Source: Corynebacterium sp. NML130628 (GTDB taxonomy: Bacteria > Actinomycetota > Actinomycetes > Mycobacteriales > Mycobacteriaceae). From it: a DNA stretch of 33,279 bases. Shown piece by piece: positions 23,151-31,663 of the stretch. Location of the stretch: positions 1-33,279 of the forward strand of contig NZ_MLAL01000025.1 in the NCBI RefSeq assembly GCF_001875665.1. Direction: 5' to 3'. The notes under the pieces were generated by a model. That model was not told the origin of the DNA. It did not search any database and saw only the letters and a list, made by a program, of their open reading frames with translations. The position numbers were made by a program, and so were the translations under genes. Numbering within the stretch: the first letter of the stretch is position 1; each line of letters starts with the position of its first letter.

Positions 23151-24730
23151 TTTTGCGCCAATCGGCGGATCACTTCGAACGTACTACCGGCATTTCTCTT
23201 GAAGGTGCGGATGTGTCCAACGAGAGTGCTGAGCAGGAGCAGGAGCCTCCGCGTCCGAACTTGCCGACGATCCTGTTCGACACCTACATCCGTGGTGCGT
23301 ATCTCGGCTCGGAGATGACGCTTCGTCAGCAGCTCGCTGTCTTGACTGGTGTGCTGGTAGCGCTCACGCTGTTGGTCACCGCGTCGGTGAGCTACTGGGC
23401 GGCGTCGACGTCGATTATCGGCATGATGGACAACGACCTGCGCACGCAGGGGGCAATGCTCGCGTATGACTCGCAGGAGATGTCCAGCGATGAGGAGCTC
23501 GCCGCCGAAGTCGAGGCTTTTCGACGCCGCAACCCGCACATTCTGGCGACTGCTTCACGCGCGGAGTCCAATAGATTCGTGGGTGATGAAATCCCCGTGG
23601 GTGGGGATTTTGCACGCATGAACTACGGGGCTGATGTGTCCTCGCGAACCCTCCACGGCAACCGCGTGCTGGTAACTCGACTGGACGACGGTACTGTCGT
23701 GGCGTTGTCGAAAGCCGTTGACCCGACGAGGCAGCTGCAGCGCAGTATCGCTGCGGCCCTGTTGGTATTGCTCAGTTTGGGCTGGATCGTGTCGACGTTG
23801 GTTGCGTTTTTGGTTTCCAGTTCGGGTATGCGACCTCTGCGCAAGCTGCACCTTGCGCTGAAGGAAGTCACCAGGACGAAGGAACTGAAGCCGCTGCCGG
23901 TGCAGGGGCATGATGAGATGGCGCGTATTACGAACGCGTTCAACGACATGATGGCCTCGCTGCAGGATTCGCGGACGCGGCAAGCTCAGCTGGTGGCCGA
24001 TGCAGGTCATGAGCTGAAGACGCCGTTGACCTCGATGCGGACGAACATTGAACTGCTCATGATGATGTACTCGGCCGAGCGGCAGGACCAGATCAGTGCG
24101 GAGGATCGTGCCGATCTGGAGCGCGACGTGTTAGCACAGATGACAGAGATGTCGACGCTGATCGGGGATCTGGTGGACCTCGCGCGTGAGGATTCGTCAA
24201 ACGTGGAGTTTGAGGAGATTCGCCTGGACGTGATCCTGGATGAGGCCGTGCGTCGCGTTGAGCGTCGCCGCCCTGATGTCACGTTCCAGTTCAATGCCGA
24301 CCCGTGGCTCATTATGGGTGATCGGTTCGCGATGGGCCGTGCGCCCTTGAACCTGATCGACAATGCTGCGAAGTGGTCGCCCGAGGGTGGCACCGTCCGC
24401 ATATCGTTGAAGGCGGCGAAGAAGTACGCGGTGTTGGTCGTTGATGATTCCGGCCCGGGAATCGCGCCGGAAGAACGGAAGCGGGTCTTCGAGCGCTTCT
24501 ACCGTTCGGCGGAGTCGCGTGCCATGCCTGGTTCTGGTTTGGGGCTTGCGATCGTCAAGCAGGTGATGGATCGGCATGGTGCCAGGATCTTCGTCGAGGA
24601 ATCGGACGACCACGGCGCACGCTTCCGCGTGGTCTTTCCGGGAAGGCCTCCCGCTGTGGATGAGGATATCTACTTCGAGGACGGGGACGTCGATATCCCG
24701 CGTTTGCCGAATAAAACCCAGCTCAACTAG
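23147..24730 (+). CDS. mprB: Sensor histidine kinase, MprB-like
   Basis: A 527-residue membrane kinase. After a cytoplasmic N-terminus of about 58 residues come TM1 (62-85), an extracytoplasmic sensor loop (86-199), TM2 (200-222), a HAMP domain (223-275), the H-box with H288 in [13 protein letters not shown]-box N407 in [11 protein letters not shown]1 DDSGPGIA and G2 GSGLGLAI. The start is GTG 23147, overlapping mprA; a later ATG at residue 58, just before TM1, is possible but lacks coupling. MprB senses envelope stress in mycobacteria and phosphorylates MprA. The acidic tail after the ATPase domain ([14 protein letters not shown]) is unexplained. Confidence 0.9.
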   Translation: MILRQSADHFERTTGISLEGADVSNESAEQEQEPPRPNLPTILFDTYIRGAYLGSEMTLRQQLAVLTGVLVALTLLVTASVSYWAASTSIIGMMDNDLRTQGAMLAYDSQEMSSDEELAAEVEAFRRRNPHILATASRAESNRFVGDEIPVGGDFARMNYGADVSSRTLHGNRVLVTRLDDGTVVALSKAVDPTRQLQRSIAAALLVLLSLGWIVSTLVAFLVSSSGMRPLRKLHLALKEVTRTKELKPLPVQGHDEMARITNAFNDMMASLQDSRTRQAQLVADAGHELKTPLTSMRTNIELLMMMYSAERQDQISAEDRADLERDVLAQMTEMSTLIGDLVDLAREDSSNVEFEEIRLDVILDEAVRRVERRRPDVTFQFNADPWLIMGDRFAMGRAPLNLIDNAAKWSPEGGTVRISLKAAKKYAVLVVDDSGPGIAPEERKRVFERFYRSAESRAMPGSGLGLAIVKQVMDRHGARIFVEESDDHGARFRVVFPGRPPAVDEDIYFEDGDVDIPRLPNKTQLN

Positions 24731-24800
24731 CACAGCAAACGTACAGGGAACATTGCGAGAGAACGGGTTTTCTTTTTAGTGCTGCCACAGTGCCGTGGTG

Positions 24801-24806
24801 CATACT
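24801..24806 (+). promoter_or_regulatory. -10 element of htrA (probable leaderless promoter)
   Basis: CATACT ends 7 nt before ATG 24814 and no ribosome site precedes that codon. This supports ATG 24814 over the in-frame GTG at 24790, which is upstream of the hexamer. Confidence 0.45.
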
Positions 24807-24813
24807 GCTCTAC

Positions 24814-26001
24814 ATGACGAACCCGTACTCATCACAACCAAATACGACTTCCTATTCTCCAGAGGGCTTTCCTGAAGCTGCGTTTGTACAGTCGGCGCCG
24901 CAGGAAAAGCAGCGACGCGGGCGCGGGGCAGGCACCGTAGCGTTGTCCGTAGTGCTGTCGTTGCTTGCCGGCGCCGGTGGCGGATACGCAGTGCTCGCCG
25001 CGAACGATAACGGCGAGCAGCAGCATTACAATGCGCTCGAGAACCCAAGTATTGCATCCCCGGAGACAGCTCCCGAGGGCTCGGTTGAGCAGGTCGCGGC
25101 TGCGGTGCTGCCTTCGGTGGTGTCCATCACCGTGGCGACACCGAATGGCGTTGCGGAAGGCTCAGGGTCGATTATTTCTTCCGATGGGTACATCCTGACG
25201 AACCACCACGTGATCGGGGCTGCTGCGACGGGGCGTTCGGAAATCCAGGTGGTGTTTAATGACGGCTCGAAGCATCCGGCTACGTTTGTGGCCTCGGACG
25301 TCAACACGGATGTTGGTGTGCTGAAGGTTGAGGGCGTCGACAACCTCCCGGTGCTCGACTTCGGTGACTCTGACGAGCTCAAGGTCGGCCAGCAGGTCGT
25401 TGCCGTTGGTTCGCCTCTTGGCCTTTCGGCCACTGTGACCAGCGGTATTATTTCCGCGAAGAATCGTCCGGTGCGTGCAGCGCAGGGCGGTGGGGAAAGC
25501 TCGCTGATGGATGGGCTGCAAACCGATGCGGCGATTAACCCCGGTAACTCCGGTGGGCCCCTTGTGGATATGCAGGGCCATTTGATCGGGATGAACTCTG
25601 CGATCGCTTCGCTTTCAGCTGGAGGCTTTGGTGGCGAGCAGTCTTCGGGGTCGATCGGGCTTGGGTTTGCGATCCCGTCGAACTTTGCCAAGCGGGTTGC
25701 GCAGCAGCTCATCGAAACGGGTAAGGCATCGCAGCCTATGTTGGGCGTGCGCGTGTCGATTCGCGGTATCCGCATTGACGGCGCCGTAGTCGCGGGTGTT
25801 GAGCCCGGAAGCCCAGCGGAAGAGGCTGGCATCCGGGAGGGGGACGTGATTACCAAGCTCGACGGCCGCCTTATTGATTCAGCGGACGCACTGATTGCGG
25901 CGACGCGTTCGAAGGACTTTGGCCAGGTTGTCACCCTCGAAGTTCTCAGTCAGGGGGAAGAAACACCGCATTCCGTAGATGTAACCCTGAGCAACGGGTA
26001 A
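24814..26001 (+). CDS. HtrA/DegP-type serine protease with PDZ domain (PepD-like)
   Basis: A 395-residue membrane-anchored protease acting outside the cytoplasm. A Ser/Pro/Asn-rich cytoplasmic N-terminus with KQRRGRGAG precedes one TM segment (about 41-63). The trypsin-like domain carries the triad H132 (TNHHV), D166 (NTDVGVLK) and S246 (NPGNSGGPL). One PDZ domain (about 300-390) follows, with GSPAEEAGIREGDVITKLDG. HtrA proteases degrade or refold damaged envelope proteins. It lies 83 nt downstream of the MprB-like kinase, as pepD does in M. tuberculosis, and is a likely member of that stress response. Confidence 0.93.
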   Translation: MTNPYSSQPNTTSYSPEGFPEAAFVQSAPQEKQRRGRGAGTVALSVVLSLLAGAGGGYAVLAANDNGEQQHYNALENPSIASPETAPEGSVEQVAAAVLPSVVSITVATPNGVAEGSGSIISSDGYILTNHHVIGAAATGRSEIQVVFNDGSKHPATFVASDVNTDVGVLKVEGVDNLPVLDFGDSDELKVGQQVVAVGSPLGLSATVTSGIISAKNRPVRAAQGGGESSLMDGLQTDAAINPGNSGGPLVDMQGHLIGMNSAIASLSAGGFGGEQSSGSIGLGFAIPSNFAKRVAQQLIETGKASQPMLGVRVSIRGIRIDGAVVAGVEPGSPAEEAGIREGDVITKLDGRLIDSADALIAATRSKDFGQVVTLEVLSQGEETPHSVDVTLSNG

Positions 26002-26059
26002 GTTTTGTAGCAAGCAATGAAACAGCGTGATTTTACAACGACAGGACAGGAGACCTGGC

Positions 26060-26629
26060 ATGCCAACGACAGAAGTTTTGCTTGACACCGTTGGGGAACC
26101 CGACGAAGAGTCGCTCAAGGCGACTGAGTTGGCAGAGCAGGTGCCGACTCCTCCTGCAGCTATCGCTGTGTTGGTCGGGGACCGTCGCTACAGCGCGGAA
26201 GGCGACACTACTGGCGACATGCTTGTGGAGTTACTCAGCGAGTTCGGGTTTAGCGTCGACGCAGTGGTGCATGTGAACTCAAACGAAGCGGAGATCCGCA
26301 AGGCGATCGAAACCGGCGTCGTTGGTGGGGTGGACTTGGTGCTCACCGTCGGCGGCACTGGTGTTGGTCCACGCGATACGGCACCTGAGGCGACGAAGGC
26401 AGTCATCGACAAGAACGTGCCGGGTGTCGCGCAGGCGGTCCGCTCATCGGGGCAGGCATGTGGCGCAGTCGACGCCTGCACGTCCCGCGGTGTGTGTGGC
26501 GTCTCTGGCTCGACCGTCGTGGTCAATCTTGCCGCTAGCCGCCAGGCGATCCGCGACGGCGTCTCGACGATCGCACCATTAGTCCAGCACCTGATCGGCG
26601 AGCTCAACACTTACTCGGTGCAGGCGTAG
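26060..26629 (+). CDS. MogA/MoaB-family molybdopterin adenylyltransferase-like protein
   Basis: A 189-residue protein of the MoCF (MogA/MoaB) fold. GGTGVGPRDTAPEATKAV is the family signature, preceded by GDTTGDMLVELLSEFGF. The family adenylylates molybdopterin before molybdenum insertion. An N-terminal extension of about 30 residues (TEVLLDTVGEPDEES) is unusual for short MogA. ATG 26060 is preceded by AGGAG; an earlier in-frame ATG at 26027 is less suitable. It lies 58 nt after htrA, matching moaB2 after pepD in M. tuberculosis. No other Mo-cofactor synthesis genes are in the window, and the nearby MoeA-like Glp is probably repurposed, so a true cofactor role is unproven. Confidence 0.85.
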   Translation: MPTTEVLLDTVGEPDEESLKATELAEQVPTPPAAIAVLVGDRRYSAEGDTTGDMLVELLSEFGFSVDAVVHVNSNEAEIRKAIETGVVGGVDLVLTVGGTGVGPRDTAPEATKAVIDKNVPGVAQAVRSSGQACGAVDACTSRGVCGVSGSTVVVNLAASRQAIRDGVSTIAPLVQHLIGELNTYSVQA

Positions 26630-26638
26630 TCCAAAACG

Positions 26639-26863
26639 ATGACGAGCATGAAAAAGCCGCGCCACCAACGGCGACGCGTGGAGCGACGGTCGGAAGCAGA
26701 GTACGACCGTAGTCCTGAACGCACGCAACTATTTGGTGACGCGGCTTCTGGGCAGACGGGCTATGATGCCGGGCGCAGTGTCGATTTCGACGGCGACGGC
26801 GAGCCGGAGCTCACAGGCAAAGCCTTTTACGAGCATGAACGCCCGCCCCATTACGGAGAATAG
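26639..26863 (+). CDS. Small hypothetical protein, basic N-terminus and acidic C-terminus
   Basis: Not recognised. A 74-residue protein with an Arg/Lys-rich first third (KKPRHQRRRVERR) and an acidic remainder (FDGDGEPEL, ending HYGE). No signal peptide or membrane segment is seen. It starts 9 nt after the MoaB-like gene, so it is probably cotranscribed; ATG 26648 is an alternative start. It ends 5 bp from the opposing mscL stop. Position and a full-length frame support it being real; from memory C. glutamicum has a small hypothetical gene in the same place. Confidence 0.6.
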   Translation: MTSMKKPRHQRRRVERRSEAEYDRSPERTQLFGDAASGQTGYDAGRSVDFDGDGEPELTGKAFYEHERPPHYGE

Positions 26864-26868
26864 CAGTA

Positions 26869-27273
26869 TTACTGCTGCGCAGGCTTCTCGGAGAGCAGAT
26901 CGCGGATCTCAGTCAGCAGCTCGGTCTCGGTCGGAGCTGGGGCATCTGCTTCAATGCCGCGCTTGCGCTTCTGCATCTCGTCGAGCTTGTTCATCGGAGC
27001 GACGATGATGAAGTAGACGACAGCGGCGATCAGTAGGAAGTTAATCACAGCGGTGATCAGCGCACCGAAGTCGAGGAAGGTTGCGTCGTTACCGGAGATA
27101 ATGTTGAAGCCAAGACCGGAGTAATCAGCGCCGCCAACGGAAGCGATCAGTGGGTTGATGATGTTGTCGGAGAACGCGGTGACAACTGCGGTGAACGCAG
27201 CACCGATGACAACACCGACTGCGAGGTCAATAACGTTGCCGCGCAGGATAAAGTTCTTAAAGCCCTCGAGCAT
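26869..27273 (-). CDS. mscL: Large-conductance mechanosensitive channel
   Basis: A 134-residue inner-membrane channel forming a pentamer that opens under high membrane tension during hypo-osmotic shock. The N-terminal GFKNFILRGNVIDLAVGVVIGAAF contains TM1 and its pore constriction; TM2 is INFLLIAAVVYFIIVAP, followed by a charged cytoplasmic helix and the tail LTEIRDLL. GGAGA precedes the ATG. It lies 53 nt downstream of the SAF-domain gene on the same strand. Confidence 0.96.
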   Translation of the reverse strand: MLEGFKNFILRGNVIDLAVGVVIGAAFTAVVTAFSDNIINPLIASVGGADYSGLGFNIISGNDATFLDFGALITAVINFLLIAAVVYFIIVAPMNKLDEMQKRKRGIEADAPAPTETELLTEIRDLLSEKPAQQ

Positions 27274-27326
27274 TAGGGTCTCCTTTGCAGGGTCGAGAAT
27301 TGGACCAAGAAACTATAGGCAACACA

Positions 27327-27932
27327 CTAATGTGTGGTCAATACAACTGTTAACGGGTCCGTGAGGGAGGCGGCCGCAACGTTGGCTGCGTCGGCACTTC
27401 GCAGCAGGACCAGGATGGAACCGTGCTCGTTCGTCGTCACCACTTTGCCACCACGCGCAATGACCCTCGGACCTGGGGCGACGATATCAACCCCGACCCC
27501 GTGGTGCAGCATCGGGAGCAGCTCGGGTTCCGCCAGCGTGACTGGGACCATCGTGAAATCCTGCGGGTTGGCATCGCTTCCTAGAAGGGAGGCTTGGAGG
27601 TCAGGACCGACCAATCGCGTACTGGCGATGACTTCATTTGCGGACGCGTCGGCGGCGAGGACCTGTCCGACCGCGAGCTCAGTGCTACCCAGCGCGTTCG
27701 CGGGAACCACGGAGGGCGGGAGCCTGCGCAGAGCGACGTCCGCTTCTGTGAGCACAGTTCCGGCTTCGACGTCGCGTGCGAAAACCGCGACGGGTGGGTC
27801 GGCGGAGCGGGCGTCGAAAAGCAGGCTTGTGCCTGCTACTAGCAGTAGCACGACTGCGATCGTGCGCCGCAGCATGACGGTGCGATGGTAACCGGGCATG
27901 CGGAGATCGCGGAGAAACGAAGCCAACTTCAT
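27327..27932 (-). CDS. SAF-domain membrane-anchored protein
   Basis: A 201-residue protein with one N-terminal TM segment (about 21-40) and a SAF domain at about 48-110 (PVAVFARDVEAGTVLTEADV, then RLPPSVVPANAL). SAF domains occur in CpaB/RcpC pilus-assembly and FlgA-type proteins and in sialic-acid synthases, where they bind carbohydrate-like ligands; no pilus genes are nearby, so function is unknown. No clear ribosome site supports the ATG at 27932; ATG 27899 is an alternative. It sits between 5-FCL (34 nt upstream) and mscL in a likely minus-strand operon. Confidence 0.75.
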   Translation of the reverse strand: MKLASFLRDLRMPGYHRTVMLRRTIAVVLLLVAGTSLLFDARSADPPVAVFARDVEAGTVLTEADVALRRLPPSVVPANALGSTELAVGQVLAADASANEVIASTRLVGPDLQASLLGSDANPQDFTMVPVTLAEPELLPMLHHGVGVDIVAPGPRVIARGGKVVTTNEHGSILVLLRSADAANVAAASLTDPLTVVLTTH

Positions 27933-27966
27933 GCCATTTAGACGCAGGCGCGGGACGAACGGTTCC

Positions 27967-28542
27967 CTAGAGCTGCAAGAATGTTCGGTCAGTCACAATG
28001 GCATTGACGGGCACATCGTGGGGCTGTGCAGGCAGCGTATCGACGACTTCTTCGTCAAACACCACCGCAATAATGGGGACGTTATGGTTGCGGATGTGTT
28101 CGAGCGCGCGGTCGTAGTATCCGGCTCCCTTACCCAGACGCTGCCCGCTGCGGTCCACTGCAAGCGCTGGGACCACCAACGCAGCACATTCCTTGAGCAC
28201 CTCGCTAGAAAACCGGGAACCAACAGGCTCCGCGATGCCAAGCGCGCCGGGCCGCTGATCTTCAGAGCAGGCGGCCCACTGCAGTTCACCGTGGGGAAGC
28301 GAGATCGGTAGCCACACTGTTTTGGTGCGGCGCGCGAGCTGCAGCGGGTAGTCGGCCGTTCCGGGTTCGCTGCCGAGAGGGTAGTAGGCGCTGATCTCGC
28401 TGCCGATGGCGCCGAAGTGCTCCAATGCTTCGAGCGTGTGCTGGAGAATCCGGGTATCGCGCTCGAGTTTTTCCTGCTGCTTGTTGGCGAGTTGGCGTCG
28501 AAAAGTGATGTGCTTGTCGCGGAGTGATTGCTTGGTACGCAA
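27967..28542 (-). CDS. 5-formyltetrahydrofolate cyclo-ligase
   Basis: Converts 5-formyl-THF to 5,10-methenyl-THF with ATP, returning this storage folate to use. The 191-residue protein carries the ATP-binding basic N-terminus TKQSLRDKHITFRRQ, AYYPLGSEPGT, and the signature LGKGAGYYDRAL. The start is uncertain: TTG 28542 has AGGAGG nine nt upstream, whereas the longer GTG start at 28560 has no ribosome site and would place AGGAGG inside the coding region. It diverges from galU and heads a minus-strand group with the SAF gene and mscL. Context equals M. tuberculosis Rv0992c next to galU. Confidence 0.88.
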   Translation of the reverse strand: MRTKQSLRDKHITFRRQLANKQQEKLERDTRILQHTLEALEHFGAIGSEISAYYPLGSEPGTADYPLQLARRTKTVWLPISLPHGELQWAACSEDQRPGALGIAEPVGSRFSSEVLKECAALVVPALAVDRSGQRLGKGAGYYDRALEHIRNHNVPIIAVVFDEEVVDTLPAQPHDVPVNAIVTDRTFLQL

Positions 28543-28584
28543 GTGGGGGAGCCTCCTCACGGGTCGGAAACGGTAGGCGGACTG

Positions 28585-28598
28585 TATAGAGGTAAAGT
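28585..28598 (+). promoter_or_regulatory. -10 region of galU
   Basis: Two overlapping candidates: TATAGA (28585-28590), giving a start near 28598 and a very short leader, and TAAAGT (28593-28598), 8 nt before the ATG and so leaderless. The sequence does not decide between them. Confidence 0.4.
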
Positions 28599-28606
28599 AA
28601 ATCTTT

Positions 28607-29578
28607 ATGCGGAAGTCTAACGAAGAAACCTCTCAGCAGCCTGCGTCGCGTGGCGTGAAAACCGTTGTGGTGCCGGCAGCTGGCATGGGGACACGGTTTT
28701 TGCCAGCAACGAAGACTGTTCCTAAGGAACTCCTGCCCGTGGTGGACACTCCCGGTATCGAGCTGATCGCCGAAGAAGCGGCAGAGCTCGGCGCACGCCG
28801 CCTAGCGATTGTTACAGCTCCGGCAAAAGAAGAAATCATGCGCCACTTCGGCGAGTTCGAGTTGCTGCGAGAGACGCTCGCGGAACGCGGGAAGGACGAC
28901 CAGGTTAGGAAAGTGGCGCGCGCCGCGGACCTTATCAGCGCGGTCGCGGTGACGCAGGAGAAACCATTAGGTCTCGGGCATGCGGTCAGCTGCGCGGAAT
29001 CAGCGCTTGACGACAACGAGGACGTCGTCGCCGTCATGCTTCCCGACGACCTGGTGCTGCCCACCGGCGTGATGGAGAAGATGGTGCGCACCCGCGAAAA
29101 GCTGGGCGGGTCGGTACTGTGCGCGTTTAACGTAACGCCGGAGGAAGTGTTCAACTACGGCGTGTTTGATGTCGAAGATGTCGACGAGGACATTGACGGC
29201 GTTGAGGTCAAGCGCGTGAAAGGCATGGTTGAAAAGCCGGCGGTGGAAGACGCGCCGTCGACACTCGTGGCTACGGGGCGCTACCTGCTCGACCGGGCTA
29301 TTTTTGACGCGTTGCGGCGAATTAAGCCAGGCAAGGGCGGAGAGCTGCAGCTGACCGATGCCATCGAGTTGATGATCCAGGAAGGCCACCCCGTACACGT
29401 CGTGGTACACCACGGGAAGCGCCACGATTTGGGCAACCCAGGCGGCTACATTCCCGCTAATGTGGACTTTGGTTTGCACGACCCGAAGTACGGGCCGGCA
29501 CTGTACACGGCGATCAAACAGATCATGGATGAATTTGAAGCCGAACACCCCGAACTCACGGGGGATGAACAACGCTAA
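28607..29578 (+). CDS. galU: UTP-glucose-1-phosphate uridylyltransferase
   Basis: Makes UDP-glucose from UTP and glucose 1-phosphate, feeding trehalose, glycogen and arabinogalactan precursor synthesis. The 323-residue protein has the nucleotide-binding loop VVPAAGMGTRFLPATKTVPK, KELLPVVDTPGIE, GLGHAV, LPDDLVL, the VEKP segment and GNPGGYIPANVDFGL. A 14-residue N-terminal extension before the Rossmann fold is probably disordered. It diverges from 5-FCL and is followed 26 nt later by glp, as in M. tuberculosis (Rv0993-Rv0994). Confidence 0.95.
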   Translation: MRKSNEETSQQPASRGVKTVVVPAAGMGTRFLPATKTVPKELLPVVDTPGIELIAEEAAELGARRLAIVTAPAKEEIMRHFGEFELLRETLAERGKDDQVRKVARAADLISAVAVTQEKPLGLGHAVSCAESALDDNEDVVAVMLPDDLVLPTGVMEKMVRTREKLGGSVLCAFNVTPEEVFNYGVFDVEDVDEDIDGVEVKRVKGMVEKPAVEDAPSTLVATGRYLLDRAIFDALRRIKPGKGGELQLTDAIELMIQEGHPVHVVVHHGKRHDLGNPGGYIPANVDFGLHDPKYGPALYTAIKQIMDEFEAEHPELTGDEQR

Positions 29579-29604
29579 CGATGGCGTAGAAAGAGGCGTG
29601 GCTG

Positions 29605-30900
29605 ATGCGCGGTGTTGATGAGCAGCTTGCCATAATTGGCGACGCAGTCCGGACCCCCGAGCCGATCCGTGTAGGTATCGACGACGCCCTGGGGCTGATG
29701 TGCGCCGAGGAAGTTGTGGCGACGCGCGCGTTGCCAGGCTTTTCGCAAGCAGCCATCGACGGCTACGCCGTCCGCGCAGTGGACGTCGGCGGATCTGCTG
29801 GCCTGCGGGTGAAGTCACGCCAGGGGAAGGGGGATGCGGAGCAGGAATCTCTGCCCCGTGCAAGTGCTGACCGTGCCCTGCCCGTGGTTGGCGAGGTTCC
29901 CGCCGGCTCACAAAAACCGCTACGACTGCAGCCACGCCAAGCCGTACGAGTTGCGACCGGGGCTCCGCTGCCCACGCTTGCCGACGCCGTGCTTCCCCTG
30001 GAATGGAGCGATCGGGGCACGAAGCGCGTCACCCCGCAGCGGCCTGTTGCCAGCGGTGAGTTCGTGCGAAAACCTGGGGCAGATATTCAACCCGGCGATA
30101 TCGCGGTTCGTCCCCGCACTGTGCTAGGGCCAGCACAGATTGGCCTGCTGGCAGCTGCGGGACGCACGAAAGTATTGGTGTATCCACGCCCGCGAATCAC
30201 TGTTCTGAGCTATGGCATGGAACTCGTTGAGCTTGATCGCGTGCCTGGCTTAGGCCAAGTTGTCGACGTCGCCTCCTACGTCGTCGCGGCAGCTGTCGAG
30301 GAGGCGGGTGCGGACGCACACCGCGCCGGCATCATGAATGCTGAACCGCGGAAGATGCGGGAGACGCTGGCTGGCTATATCGGGCGCAGTGAAATGATCG
30401 TGATCACCGGTGCGGTAGGCGGGTCAGGAGCGCAGACGCTGCAAGAAGTGCTGCACGACCTCGGGGAAATCGACACGACCCGCGTAGCGATGCACCCTGG
30501 ATCCGTTCAGGGGTTCGGCACTCTAGGTGAGGAGCGCATCCCCGTGTTCCTCCTGCCGTCGAACCCCGCAGCGGCGCTCGTGATCGCCGAAACCATTGTT
30601 CGCCCGGCCATCCGCCAGGCGCTTGGGAAGCAGTCCTGGCAACGCCCAGTAGTCCGCGCGCGCTCAATGCGCGCGATATTCTCGCAGCCGGGGCGACGAG
30701 GATACGTGCGGGCGCGACTCATGCGCGATACACAAACCGGAGACTACCTGGTTGAAGGCCTGGCAGGAGCCGGTGGAGACACATCCCACCTGTTTGCTGG
30801 CTTCGCAGAAGCCAACGCCATGATTCGCCTACCTGAGTCCGCGGTGGAGATCCGCCCTGGGGACGTAGTGGACGTCGAATTTCTCCAGCAGCGGGGATAG
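29605..30900 (+). CDS. glp: Glp, gephyrin-like (MoeA-like) divisome protein
   Basis: A 431-residue protein with complete MoeA architecture. The N-terminal IDGYAV keeps D52, and VATGAPLPTLADAVL is intact. The central MPT-binding region is changed: where MoeA has a GGVSxGxxD-like motif this protein has GAVGGSGAQ (269-277), replacing the key Asp; PGKPFAFG is PGSVQGFG (298-305); SxGDEL is SYGMEL. This suggests lost molybdotransferase chemistry. In C. glutamicum Glp is a repurposed molybdotransferase that binds FtsZ and the membrane receptor GlpR in the early divisome. AAGAGG is 8 nt before the ATG. The downstream rimJ and glpR genes match the Glp/GlpR locus. Confidence 0.88.
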   Translation: MRGVDEQLAIIGDAVRTPEPIRVGIDDALGLMCAEEVVATRALPGFSQAAIDGYAVRAVDVGGSAGLRVKSRQGKGDAEQESLPRASADRALPVVGEVPAGSQKPLRLQPRQAVRVATGAPLPTLADAVLPLEWSDRGTKRVTPQRPVASGEFVRKPGADIQPGDIAVRPRTVLGPAQIGLLAAAGRTKVLVYPRPRITVLSYGMELVELDRVPGLGQVVDVASYVVAAAVEEAGADAHRAGIMNAEPRKMRETLAGYIGRSEMIVITGAVGGSGAQTLQEVLHDLGEIDTTRVAMHPGSVQGFGTLGEERIPVFLLPSNPAAALVIAETIVRPAIRQALGKQSWQRPVVRARSMRAIFSQPGRRGYVRARLMRDTQTGDYLVEGLAGAGGDTSHLFAGFAEANAMIRLPESAVEIRPGDVVDVEFLQQRG

Positions 30901-30903
30901 CCG

Positions 30904-31569
30904 GTGGGTCTGCTGCGAAGGTTAGAAACCTGGCTCAATGGCCCAACACCTGGTTGGCCGGAGCGGACCCCGCTGGTGAGGCTCACGAGTGGGGAGACAG
31001 TCACTCTACGGCCACTACGACTGCAAGACGGCCGCGAGTGGCGTCGCACCCGTTTGCTCGACCAGCGGTGGCTCCAGTCAGTGGAGCCGACGATTCGTTC
31101 CACGTGGGACGCCGCCCACACTAAAAACGCCTGGGTGGGGCAGTGGACGATGCTCAAAGAGATGGCATCCGATGGCACTGTCGTACCGATGGTCATCGAG
31201 GTTGACGGCCACTTCGCTGGGCAGCTGACACTCGGCGGGATCCAACGCGGAACCGTCGACGAGTGCTGGATCGGCTACTGGGTGCACAGCCCGTACCAGG
31301 GCCGTGGCATCGCCACCGCTGCGTGCGCGTTAGGTGCTGACCACGCATTTGGCCGCGTCGGCCTCCACAGGGTGACCGCTACCTACCTCCCAGACAACCC
31401 TGCCAGCGGCCGCGTGCTCGCGACCGTAGGTTTTCGCGAAGAAGGATTCATGCGGGGCAACATTCATATCGACGGGCGCTGGCGAGACCACTATTTCGTC
31501 GCAATGACCGAATACGACTACCCGACTTCGGCTGTAGACAGGTTGCGGCGCTCTGGCCGAATTCGGTGA
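30904..31569 (+). CDS. rimJ: GNAT-family N-acetyltransferase, RimJ/RimL-like
   Basis: A 221-residue GNAT protein. The acetyl-CoA loop is PYQGRGIATAACALGADHAF, preceded by the DECWIGYWV strand and followed by LHRVTATYLPDNPASGRVLATVGFREEG, typical of RimJ/RimL enzymes that acetylate N-termini such as that of ribosomal protein S5. Target specificity cannot be read from sequence. The start is GTG 30904, 3 nt after the glp stop. Its conserved place between glp and glpR raises the possibility that it modifies a division protein, but that is only inference. Confidence 0.85.
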   Translation: MGLLRRLETWLNGPTPGWPERTPLVRLTSGETVTLRPLRLQDGREWRRTRLLDQRWLQSVEPTIRSTWDAAHTKNAWVGQWTMLKEMASDGTVVPMVIEVDGHFAGQLTLGGIQRGTVDECWIGYWVHSPYQGRGIATAACALGADHAFGRVGLHRVTATYLPDNPASGRVLATVGFREEGFMRGNIHIDGRWRDHYFVAMTEYDYPTSAVDRLRRSGRIR

Positions 31570-31663
31570 TGCGGCCCCGGCGTGGCTCGGGCAGAAACAC
31601 CGGAATGATCGCTACCGTTAAAGGTCAGTTTCGTGGGTAGTTTTAGGAAGGTGGCTTCGCTGT

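Noticed and set aside
24731..24813. Terminator between the MprB-like kinase and htrA
   Set aside because: A T-rich stretch (TTTTCTTTTT) is present but no preceding stem could be drawn.
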